DNA from: Amycolatopsis methanolica 239
GTDB lineage: Bacteria > Actinomycetota > Actinomycetes > Mycobacteriales > Pseudonocardiaceae
Reading direction: 5' to 3'
Length of the DNA stretch: 64,000 nt
NCBI RefSeq assembly: GCF_000739085.1
Contig: NZ_CP009110.1
Coordinates: 2,108,001 to 2,172,000 of the forward strand
Shown here one piece after another: positions 39,801 to 51,800 of this stretch (position 1 is the first letter of the stretch; each line of letters starts with the position of its first letter). The notes under the pieces are model-generated. The model was not told the origin of the DNA. It did not search any database and saw only the letters and a program-made list of their open reading frames with translations. The position numbers and the translations under genes are program-made.

Positions 39801-42800
39801 GCGTGTCGCGGAGGAACGGGAGCTGGGCGATGCCGCCCGCCAGGCGCTGGCCCGGTTCCGGCAGAACCAGCCGACGATCGTGCCCGGCCGGGACGTCGCG
39901 CTCTCCACCGAATGGACCGTGACCGGCGAGACCACGACCGGCGCCGTCGAGGCGACGGCCGGGGACCTGCTCGCGGCGGGCGTGGCCGGAGCGACCCTGC
40001 TCGGCCGGATGCCGGACCCGGCCGGGACGGGGACGCTCTTCCAGGTCCGGCTGGCCGACGGCACCGAGACCGTGCTGCGCGTCCGCGCCGACGACGCGTT
40101 CCGCCGGGCCTGGTTGCACGTCGCCCCGCTACGGATCCAGGGCGGGGACGTCCGGCAGACGGCGGCGATCGAACTGGTCGTGCCTGCCGTCCCGGCCGAC
40201 GCCCAGGCGCGGGAGCAGGCGCTGGAACTCGCCTTGCGGCAGGCGGCCGATGTCCTGCCCGGCACGGTCCGGAGCATGACGAGGTCGTTCCTGGCGCCGG
40301 ATGCCGCGCTGGGCCGGCTGGCGCCCGACGGGATCACCGACGCGGACGCGGCCGCGGTGCGGCAGTGGCGCATGGCCGAAGCCCTGCTCGACAGCGAGCG
40401 CGGTCTGCCGCGGCCACGGGAGACCGCCGGCGCACCACTGCCGTCGCGCCTGCGGGAGGGCGCGGTCGCGAACCCGGACGGGACGGAAACCCGTGTCGTG
40501 TACCGGAGTCGCGCGCACCAGCAGCCGCCGTTGTTCCACACCACCACGACCGCGCCCGAGGCCGCGCGGGAAGCCGGCGGGATCGGCACGCTCGGCGAGT
40601 CGGGCCCGGGCGCGGACGTGGTGCGGGCGTACCAGGACGGTTCCGGCGAGCAGGGGACGCTCTCGTCCGAGGACCTGCGCGCCGCCGCCGGACGGATGCG
40701 CGACCACTCCGGCACGGTCTACGTCTACGAGCACCACACGCCCGGCGGCGCCGACATCGACACGAGCGGCCTGCGCGGCGCGGGCACGGCCGGTGTCCTG
40801 CAGACGGGCATCGCATGGCAGGACGTGACGGGCTGGTGGAGCCACGAGGTCGGCCCGGACGGCCGGGTCGTCGACAGCGCCTGGCACGACAACCCGGACT
40901 TCCGGCCGAGGCGGGCGCCCGCCGAGGTGATCGTCGACCGGATCGACGACACCACGCGCGCCGACCTGGCCGAATGGGCCCTGCCGTTCGCGGACGTCGT
41001 GGCCGCGGAGCTGGGCGTATCCCCGGACCTCGTGCGGCAGCGGATCGAGGAGAAGGCACGCACGGCGTTCGAACTGAGCCGGCGTGGCCTCGCCGAGGCG
41101 TTCCCCGGCGACGAGGCCGCGCGCGACCGGTTGTCCCCGTACCGCTCGGTGTCCGCGGTCTACGACTGGGCAACCGGCCGGGCCGGCGTGCGGCCGGGGC
41201 AGCCACTGGCGGTGGCGGGCACCGGGCTGCTGAAGGAGGTCATCACCTCGTTCAGCGACGACCCGGCCGTCGCCGCCGCCGCGTCCGACGGCGACTTCGC
41301 GAAGCTGATGCTGGATCGCGAGCGCAGGGACCACCGGATCCTGCTGGCGGCGGTGCAGACCTTCGAGGGCCCGCTGCCCGGGGAACTCGAAGAGGTGCGC
41401 GGCTGGACGCCGGAACTGCTGGACGAGGTGCTCGGCTGGCGGTATCCGTCCAGTGTGGACCACGTCGACCGGTTCACCACCGCGCTGCGCACCGGACGGC
41501 CGGCGGTGGAGCCGAGCCTGGGCCGCGAGGACGGGAGCGATCCCGATTCCGCCCCGCCTCTCGACCTGACCGTGGAGCAGTTCGAAGCGGCCATCGACGC
41601 GGTGGATTTCCGCGGTCGCATCGACGACGTCACCCTCACCATGGTCGGCGGTCAAAACGCGATCCTGCGGGGCAGGTATCCCTCGGGCGGCCGGCTGCAC
41701 CTCGAGTTCCAAACCGAGGCGTGCCGCGAACCGCAGATCAGCCGCCACAACTACGCCTCCGGCGCCCGGATGGTCTTCCTTCCGTCGAGTGTGGACGAGG
41801 GCACGCGTTACCAGCACCTCGCCGAGGTGCTGCGCCGCGTTCTCGTGAGTGAGAACCTCGGCCGGCCGCTGCCCCTTTACCAGCACGAGGCAGGGATCCA
41901 GGACGATCTCTGGCTCTTGCGCGAGGCACGGGACGATCTGCCCCGCGGACGGGGCCTGCCCCTGCACGTGGTCGCGTACCAGAGCAGTTCGGGCGAGGTT
42001 TCGCTGCAGCTCTACTACGCCGGGATGACCGAGGCCGCCACGGTATCGCTGAACCCGCGAGCCGCCCCGGAGGAGGTGGCCGAGCAGGTCCGGCTCATCG
42101 CGGAGCGGTTCGGTTCCGAGCTGCCGCTGGGGTACACGGCCGCGCCGGAGAACGTGACCGCGGACGAGGTCTCCGCCGCGATGACCCGGATGGGCTGGTC
42201 GCGCGACGAGTTCACGGTGTCGCAGCGGTCCGACGCGCCGACGGTGACCGTGCCCGGCGGGGACGGCGCGGCTCGGCAGGTCGAGATCCGGACGGCGGAG
42301 CACGCTGACATCCGGGTTCAGGCGGGCGAAGACGGTGCCGTCCGGGCGGAAATCGCCGCGCGCACCGACGAGAACACCCGGCTGGGTCAGCTCACCTCCG
42401 TACTGCGACCGGTCTTCGGATCAAGGCCGCCGGAGGCGGTGCAACCGGCCGCTGGAACCGGCGAAACGCCTGCGGCTCCGGCACCGGCGGAACCCGACAC
42501 AGGCGCGCCTCCGGTTCCCGTCGCCCCGGAGGCGACCGCTCCGGTCCGGGTGCCGGCCGCGCCGGCGTCGTCCCCGGACGTCCGGACCGCGCCCGCTCCG
42601 AATCCCGCCGCTGTCGGGCACCTGCGCGGCCTCGTCAGCACCGCGGTCGACGACGCCGGCCTGAAGGGCCGCGTCAAGCAGATCGCCGTGACCGCGACCG
42701 ACGACGGTGTCGTGATCACCGTGCTGGACCGGGCTGACCACCAGCACCGGGCCGAGGTGCGGGACACCGACGGCCTCCTGGTGGTGGAGGATGAGGTGGC

Positions 42801-45800
42801 CGGCGTCGACCGGTTCGCCGTGCCTGCCCAAATGCCGGACACCATCCGCACCCAGCTCATCGCGGGCAGGCTGCGTGTGCTCGCCGCGAAGTGGGCCCTC
42901 GACTCCGCCGAGCCGCGGCCGTCCGGCCCGCAGCAGGTGCAGGCTCCCGAGCCGGTCGCCGTCCGGCCGCGGCCCGCCCCCACCGTGGAGCCCGTGGCAC
43001 CGCAGCGGGTCCGCGCCGGGGAGGGCAGCGACCGTCCGATGCGGACAGTCGCCGAGGCCGCCGTGGCCCGCATGGCTGGGCACCCGGTGCGCGTCACCGC
43101 GAACCGGGCCGGCGCCGGTCCGATCCGGATCGAGGTCGCCTACAGTGACCAGCGGCCGTTCACCGTGACCGTCCGCGAGGGCGCCGACGTCTGGCCGTAC
43201 TTCCACGACCTCCGCGACGGCGTGCCCCCGCGTGACGACACCTTCGGCGAGAACGGCAACACCTACGACATCCAGCTGCCCGTCGCGGCACTGGGCGACA
43301 CGCTGCCGACCGTGGTCGCGGAAGCCGTCCTGCAGATCACGCTGTCGCGTTTCCGCCACCAGCTCAACACCCCGGACGCCAGCCGGTTCTCCCACGAACC
43401 GGGCGCGGCCATCACGACCGGCGTGGCCACGCGCGGTGTCGCCCGCGCCGCCCTCGGTGACATGGCCCGGGACGTCACCGTCACGCCGGGCCCGGACGAC
43501 GGCGCCGTCACCGTCCGCGCGACCGACGCCCACGGCAACCCGTACCGGGTCGAATTCCGCGCGGTGCAGGGGATCGACGCGCCGCGGCTGCGCTCCGCCG
43601 TCGGGGACCACCGCCCGTACGTGGTCGAGGTCCCGCCGGGCACCGCGCAAGCCACCCAGGTGAGGATGGTCGCCGACGGGCTCCGCGGCGTCGTCGGCTT
43701 CCGGCACGCCGTCCTCGGCCTCGGCGACCCGCCGCCCGCCCGCGGGCCGGTCACGCCGGATTCCCAGGCCGACCTGCCCGCGCTCCCGGCGGTCACGGTC
43801 CCGGCGCTCGGGTTCACCGCCTACTCCACCGATCTCGCCACGCTGTTCCCGCAGGTGGAGCCGCTGCGTACCACGGCGGACGGGATCGCCGAGGGCGTCG
43901 CCGAGCAGCGGGCCGCCCGCACCCGGGCGCAGCGGGAGTACGCGGCGGCGCTGGACGCCCTCGAGAACGACGAGGTCTACCTGCCCTGGGTCGCGCAGCG
44001 GCTGGGTGAGCTGCTCGGCGTGCCGACCAACGACAGCCTGGTCCTGGACGCGCTGGCGTCCGCCTACGACCTGAGCCGCATCGAGGTCGAAGCCCGAATC
44101 ATCGAGCCGGCCGCGGCGTTGCAGGGCTCGTTCGTGGTCGAGCCGCCGCCGGAGATCGCGCTCGAGATCATCGGCCAGAACGCCGAGACCACCATCCGGC
44201 TCGTGGCCGAGCACCGCGACCGCCTCACGGTCGCCGCCGAGAACGCCGCGAACCGGCTGGCCGAAGCCGAGCAGCGGTGGACCCAGTCCCACGACAGCGC
44301 GGTCCGCGAGCTGGAGCGGGCGCGCCAGGACGCGATCGACGACGGCCTCCCCGAACGGACCGCGCGCGACGTGACCTCCCGCGCGCTGGGCCAGATCCTC
44401 GACGAGGGCAGGCGCCCCGACTTCAAGGTCCGCGAGTTCACCGACGACCTCGACCGCGCCACCTACGGCGCGCGCGGGCACGACCTGCGCGATGTCGCCG
44501 GCGCCCGCCGGGGCCTCGTCCGCGCGGTGCGCGAGCACGAACCCGCCCGTCGCGCCGCGGAGAAGCGGTACCGGGTGGCTGCCGCGGACCTGCGGCAGGC
44601 GCGGTCGAACCTCAACGCCCGTCGCGGCTGGGTGGGCGCGCTCGTGCGGAGCGAGGGCGGCGACGCCACCGCCGTACAGACCGTCGCCAACGCGCTGAAC
44701 CTGCCGGTGAGCTACGTCAGCGCGAGCCGGGCCGCGGAAGCCGCGCTGCCGTTCCAGGGCAACCGGACCGAGCTCCTGCGCCAGGCCGCGTCCCGCGTCC
44801 GCGCCGCGCAGGCCCAGCTGGACGCGGCGATCGACGCGTACCTGGCCGCCGAGCAGGCCCGGGACGAAGCGCACGAGACCTATGTCGACGGCCTGCGCGA
44901 CGCGGTCACCGCGGCCGCCGACGACGGCATCAAACTCGTCGAGATCGCGCACCGCACCGGGCTCACCGACACCGAGATCACCGAGATCACGCGCCGTGTG
45001 GTCGCCTCCGGCCGGGCCGAGACCGAATCGCGCTACAGCCTGCCGTTCGTCGACCGCTACATCGAAGGCCGCGGCATGCTGAGCAAGCTCGGCCGCCGCC
45101 TCGGCGTCCAGGCGCTGATCGACGTCGACGACCTCCGGGAGAAGGTCGAGGCGATCGACCCCAACGCGCCGGACGCGCTGCAGCAGCTGCTGGACCTCGG
45201 CACGTCGCTGGACACCGCGCTCGCGATGTTCACCAACCGGCTGTCCACCCGCGACATCAGCGACGTCCACCACCACCTGCTCAGCTACGCGCTGGACAAC
45301 CAGTACCTCGGCGCCGGCCGGGAGGCGCCCGCGAGCGAGGAGGAGGTCAGCCGGCTCAAGACCCAGGTCAAGCAGGTGCTGGCCTGGCTGAAGAACGAGC
45401 CGAAGGCGAGCCTCGCCGAGCGGCAGCTGCGGTACCGCGCCGCGCGCGGCGACCTCGGCCGGATCCTGTACTCGGCGATCCGCGAACGCGCGTTCGGTCT
45501 CGCCGCGGCCAGTGGCGCCACCTACTACGGCCTCATCCACTCGCTGCGCGCCGGCCTGATCGACGAGAAGAGCGTGCTGGAGCTGCAGGGCAAGCTCGCC
45601 GACGCGCTGATGTACAAGATGTACAACGAGCTCTCCGACGACGTGAAGTGGCGCGCCGACGTCGGTCTCGTCGGGACTCGCTGGGACATCGCCGGCGCCG
45701 AGGGCTACGACCTGACGATGCTGATGGCCGAGTTCGCTTTCCTCGGCGCGGAACAGACCGACGACAAGGAAGCGATCAAGCAGCTCCTCGGTGACGAGGC

Positions 45801-48800
45801 CAACACCACCTACAACCCGCGGTGGATCAACCAGCTCAAGCTGTCCGTCGCCGCCGCGGTGCAGGTCAAGACCGACCTCGCCGAAGGAAGGCTCACCGGG
45901 ACCGCGGCCGAGGAGGCCCGCGCCCTCCTCGGCGACCCGGACAGCATGTCCGCCATGGAGCAGACCGCGTACCTGGAACGGCTCGTCGAGAACGGCGAGA
46001 CGCTGCGGTACCTGCTCCGGTCGGCGGGACATCCGGAGATGGCGGCGAGCCTGCCCGCCGAGGTGCCGGACCCGTTCAACCCGCACCTCGTGGCGAAGCT
46101 GCGGGCCAACCGGATGACCGGCCAGACCTTCCTGCTGCACAAGGACAACGGGTTCGCCACCGTCGACCTGAACGGGCTGTTCCGGTCCGGGTCGCCGGAC
46201 GAGCGCAACCTGATGCCGATGATGGCGCTGATGCGGCACTTCCCCGAGTTCCGCGGCAACCGCATCATCTGGGCGCACCTCGGCGTTGGCAACTGGACGA
46301 CGCTCACCGCCGAGCACCTGGACATGCTCGAGCGGATGCTGGAGCTGGTGCCGGGCCTGAACTACGACTTCTCGTGGACGCCGCTGGGCCAGTACCTGCG
46401 CGACGACCCGGCCGTGTTCGAGCGCTTCGTCGAGTTCGCGGTGAAGCACCAGGACCGCCTGCTGTTCGGTTCCGACGGCATCAGCATGATGCCCAGCACC
46501 CAGCTCGACCGGCACTCCACGGAGATGGAGCCGGTCTACCGCGCGATCATGGACCGCTACCCCGACCAGGGCGAGGCGATCGTCGCGAAGATGCGCGGCG
46601 GCAACTACGTCCGGGTCATGAACGACGCCGAGCGGGACGCGAGCCAGCGGTTCGTCGACGAGTACTTCTCGCGGCACCACAACACCTGGGTCGAGGTGCT
46701 GTCGAACTACCCGAAGCACGTGCTGGACGGCTTCCACGCCAAGGCGAAGTCGTTGGTGGAGAAGGGTTTCGTGCCGCACCCCGACCAGGCGGTCGGTCCC
46801 GGTGTGGGCACCGGCGACGACGCGGTGGCCCGCCAGGCCGAGACCGCGGACGACCGCAGCCAGCGGTTCGTCGACGAGTACTACTCCGACCACCGCGACG
46901 CGTGGCTCGCCCAGATGGACGGCTCGCCCGCCGAAGTGATCCAGGCCTTCCACGACCGCGCGCAGGAGCTGTGGGACCGGGGCTTCCGGCCGCGGGAGGG
47001 CGCGGCCGTCGGGCCGGCGGGCACGCGGGACGGGATCTGGCGCGAGAACCAGCAGATCCAGTCGTCGATCACCGCGTACAAGATCGCCTACGGTGACTTC
47101 AAGGACCCGGAATCGGCGAAGCAGGTCGTGCGCGACCTCAGCGCGCAGATCCGGCGAAGCGTGTCCGAGCGGTTCGAGAAGTTCCGCAACCGCAAGGGGC
47201 TCCAGCCCGCGGAGGAGGACGGTCTCGCGCTCGGCGCGCCGGTCGAAGCGCTGATCGCCGCGCACTACGCGGTACAGGCCGCCGACGGGCTGACCCGGGA
47301 GGAGCAGCAGGAGCTCGTCTCGAAGGTGCTCGAGGACGTCACCGTGACGGAGGAGCAGCGCCTGGAAACCGAGCGGACGAAGAAGGAGCTGCGCAGCTAC
47401 TGGCGTAAGCGGGGCGTGGTCGGCTGGACCACCACCGCCGCCATCACCGCCGGCGCGGCCACCGCCGTCACGTTCGGCGCGGTGCCCGCGGTGATCGCGG
47501 GCGGCGGGGCGACCATCATCGCCGGCGCCGCGTTCGTCACGCGCTCGGTGATCTCCAGCCTGAAGGTCGCGCACACGCAGGAGATCCGGGTCACCACCGA
47601 GTCCATGATGGAGCGTGAGCGGATCGACGTGGAAGCCGTCGACCGGCTCACGCGGATGACGCGCCAGCTGATGGTCAACGACATCAGCCCCGGCGGGAAG
47701 AAGTTCCGCGAGCGGTTCGCCCACATCGTGGACCGCGTCACGGCGGCGTTCGAGGACCACGTCCGGCAGATGCTGCACGACTACGTCGTGACGGCCTACT
47801 TCCGGCTCCCGGAGGGCGTCACCGCGCAGAGCCGCCGCGTGTGGGCGAACATGCTGTTCTCGCGTCTGAAGGACTACGTGAACCGGATCGTGGGCGGCAC
47901 CGCCGACTCGATCAACCGGATGAACCCGACGGCGGGCTGGTTCGGCCGCGGGACGCACGTGGCGACGGCGGCGACCTGGATCGTGAACGCCTTGAACCAG
48001 CTGTACCAGGGCATCGTCGGCGTCGGCCTGGCCGCGTGGGTGTCGTGGGCCTACCTGCCCTCGTCGATCCTGTTCGCGATCACCGCGGTGCCCGGCATCT
48101 GGGCGCAGTACGACCCGGTCGCCCGTCCGGGCATGCGGAAGCTGCAGAACCTGCTCGCGTTCCCGTTGCTGACGATCGCGAACGCCGGGCTCACCGTGCA
48201 GTACATCGCCGAGGGCCAGTGGCTCAACGCCGTCGTCGGGACGAGCCTCACAGCCGCGACCGCGGCGTTGTCCCGGTTCGGGTTCCGCATCGAGCGCAAG
48301 GAAGGCCGCGTCGGCGCGAAGCTCGGCCCCGGCGCGATGTTCTTCGCGCAGAGCGCGCTGACGGCGATCGGCGCGTCGATGATCACCACCAACCCGGTGG
48401 TGCTCGCGGCCACCGGCGTGTTCGCGCTCGCCGGCCCCACCATCTACCTGGCGCGCGGGGCGTGGGCGAGGTTGCGTTCCCTCGACCGGTTCGCGGCGCC
48501 GCGGCACAGCCGGTACGAGGGCGGCGCGCCGCAGCGGGCGCAGCGCACGGAGATCGCGTCGACCGGCTACGGCGACGGCACCCAGCTTGAGTGGGGCCGC
48601 GTCCGGCGCGGGCTGGACGCCCTCGACCGCGTCGCTCGCCAGCCCGAACTCGCCTCCCCGGCCGAGCGGACCAGCCTGGCCACCAGGGTCGCCGAGAACC
48701 TGCGGGAAGGCGACCGGGAGAAGCTCGCAGCACACACCGGCCGGGCGCCGGAGCCCGCCGCCGAGGCGCGCGCTGCCGCCCGGACCGCGACCCGCGAGGC

Positions 48801-51800
48801 CGCTCCGCCGGTCACCGGCGACCCGGCTGGCGAGCCGATCCCGGCGCCGCGGACCGCCCGGGACCCTGGTGGCCAGCTGGGGCAGGGGACCGCCTACCAC
48901 ACGGCGCCTGGATCCACCCCGGGCGGCGAGCCCGGACAGCGACGCTCGGTCGCGCTCGGTTCGGCGTGGAACACCCAGCAGGTCGCCGACCCGCGGGCCG
49001 GGTTCCACGACACCGTCGCCGCCTGGATGGGCGACGGCAACCGCCAGGGGACCGAAATCGCCGACGGGGTGTGGTCGTTCACCGGTGCCGATGGTGCCAC
49101 CGTGACTCTGCGGGTGAGCGTCGTGCCCGGATCGACGACCCCGCGCCTGTTCGGTCCGGACGCCCAGGGCGTGCCGACGGTGAACCTGCCCCCGATGCCG
49201 GAGGAGCCGAACCAGCGGTCGCTGCGCGTCGGCATCGCGCTCCGGCTGGCGCAGCAGCACCTTCCCGAGGTGATGCCAGGGTCCACTGCGGACAGTTCGC
49301 CACTGGGTGTGCTGCGCACCGCGGTGGACGAGGACGCGACCAGGGAACGGCTCATCGCCGGGTTCAACGATGTGCTGTCCGGTGTGGACTTCGCAGGTGC
49401 CGGCGCCTCCGCGGTGGCGGCCATGTCCAACGGGGACTTCGCCGTCGTGCGTTTCGAGACCTCCGACGGCGGCTCGGTGGTGTACGGCTTCCGGCGCGAA
49501 GGCGACGTCCTGACGGCACAGCGCCACATGTCCCGCGGACCGTCCGGCGCCGCCCTCGACGAGTTCCTGCGCGCGCGCTACGCCGGCTGGGGCGTGTCCG
49601 CGGTGGACGACGAAGCGACCGGCGACGACCGGGTGCGCCGGGCGCTCGGCGGGGACGGGTGGGCGCCGCGCAGCGGCAAGGACCAGGCGCGGGCCGTGAT
49701 CGGCTACCTCGCCGCGAAAGCCGAAGCCCTGCAGGACGATCTCGCCCGCCTGGACCGGTCGACGGCACTCGGCGCGCGCGGAGCCGTCGAGGGGCTGGTC
49801 CGCCGCTACGGCGCCACGGACGCCGAGGCCCTGCGGACCCTGCTCGAGGACCAGGCGGCGGCCGTCCAGGACATCGTCGACCGCGCGCGGGCGAACGAGT
49901 ACGCGAGCAGCGACTACCCGACCCCGCGGGAGATCGCCGCGCTCGGAGCGCCGGGGCACGCCGCGCTGACCGAACCCGGCACCCTCCACCTGCGCCGGGA
50001 CCTCACGGCCCCGGTGACCGAGGTGGCGTGGCGTCCCGAGGCGGTCACCGGCCTCACCCTGGCCTCGGCGGAGGACCTGCCGCTGCAGCGGCGCGACACC
50101 GCCTACGGCGAGATCACCCTCGGCCGGATGCCCCGGCACGAGCGGACCGGCGGCTTCGGACGCCACGTGCGCGAGGCCAGGGACCTGCTCACCGCCGACG
50201 GCAGGCTCGTCGTCCAGGTGCCTGCCGACGCGGCGGAGCACGTGACCGAGTTGAGCGCGAGCCTGCGCACCTGGTTCGCCCGCGTCGAACTGGTGACCCC
50301 GCCCGGCGGCACGCCGCACCTCGTCGCCCGTATGCCGCGTGGACGGCCGGCGCCGCCCGAACCGCCGACCGGCGCCGTGCTGGTGGCCGGGGACGACATC
50401 GCGGCCACGGTGCCCGCGGGCAGCTTCGGCCACATCCATTTCGACGGCCTGCCGCCCAGCGCGTTCACCGGCCCGGCGATCGCGGCCGTGGCCAACGCGA
50501 TGAGCGCACTGCCCGACGGTGGCACGCTGACGATCACGAGCAGCGTCTCCACCGCGCGGCACCTGCCGGACCTGGTGCGCGCGTTCACCGCGGCGGGGGC
50601 CGTCCGGATCACCGCGAACGGGGACGACGGCGTCGTCATCACGGCGCGCAAGGGGGAGGACGACCCCGCCGCGCTCGCCCGCGTCTACGCCGAAGCGGTG
50701 CGCCGCCTGGAAGGAGCGGGCGCGGCGGACGCCGGCGCTCCGCCGGAACTGAGCAGGGCGCTGGCCCACGCGCGCGAGCGCGTCGACGCGCTCGCCGGCG
50801 AACCCGGGCTGTCCTGGCGGATCCCGACGACGCTGGAGCTCGTCCACTGGCGCAACACCGACCTGACCGGCGAGACGATCAGCGGGCTCGCCGACGCGCT
50901 GCCGCCGCGGTCGAAGATCCGCGTCAGCACTTCGATCGCCGCGTCGATGTCCGAGATCGCCCTGTACCTCGAAACGGCCGGGGTGAACGTGACGGAGGCG
51001 ATCGGCACGGACCAGATCGTGCTGGGCGGCACCAAACGCGACGACCCGCCCGGCCCGCGCGAACCGGAGGTGCCGCCGCCCCCGCCGCCGGGCGAGCGGC
51101 CCCCGGGCATCGCCGGGTTCTTCCCGCACCGGGGGCAGTGGGCGCCGGACATCGCGGAGACCGCGCGCCGCTGGTTCCCTCCCGTCAACCACCTCAGCCG
51201 GGGTGTCGAACTGCGGGACGTCGCGACGGCGCACGGCGACGGCCGGGACACGGTCACGCTGACCTTCACGGTGCGCGCCGGATCCGCGCCGGAGAGCGTC
51301 TTCGAGATCCGGCTGCACCGCGAGCCCCACGGTACTCGGTGGGCGGAGCACGCCTATCCCGGCGCCGCCGGCGACCCGTACCGGGGCGCGGCCTCCGCCC
51401 GGGCCGCGTTCCTGGAGCACGAGGTCTACCGCCGGGACGGGCTGACCCACGTGACGCACGAGGTGTCCGGGGACCGGGGTGTGGACCTGGCCGTGGCCGG
51501 GTACGACTGGCACCCGGTGAGCGGCCGCGAGTCCGCGGCTCGCGCGCTGGCCGAACTGCGCGCCCTGCGTGACGCGGCGGTCGCCGCGCTCCGGTACGGG
51601 GGGCCGCTCGACCGCGAGATCCGCAACGGCCCGGTTTCCGCGAGGCAGTTGCGGCGCATCGTCGACGAGGCCGACGCCCTCCTCCTCGCCGGCGCGGAGC
51701 GTGAGTTCGGTACCACCGGCTACCCAACACCGCGCCAGATCGTGGACGTCGCAGCGCCCGGTGCGCGGTTGGGCCACGGCGTCGACGTGGTGCCGGGCGA

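Noticed and set aside
44277-51572. Long plus-strand frames at 44277, 45822, 48591 and 53886 inside the giant gene
   Set aside because: All are third-frame shadows of Arg/Ala/Gly/Pro composition without ribosome sites, unlike the three nested genes, which have Shine-Dalgarno sites and organised sequence.
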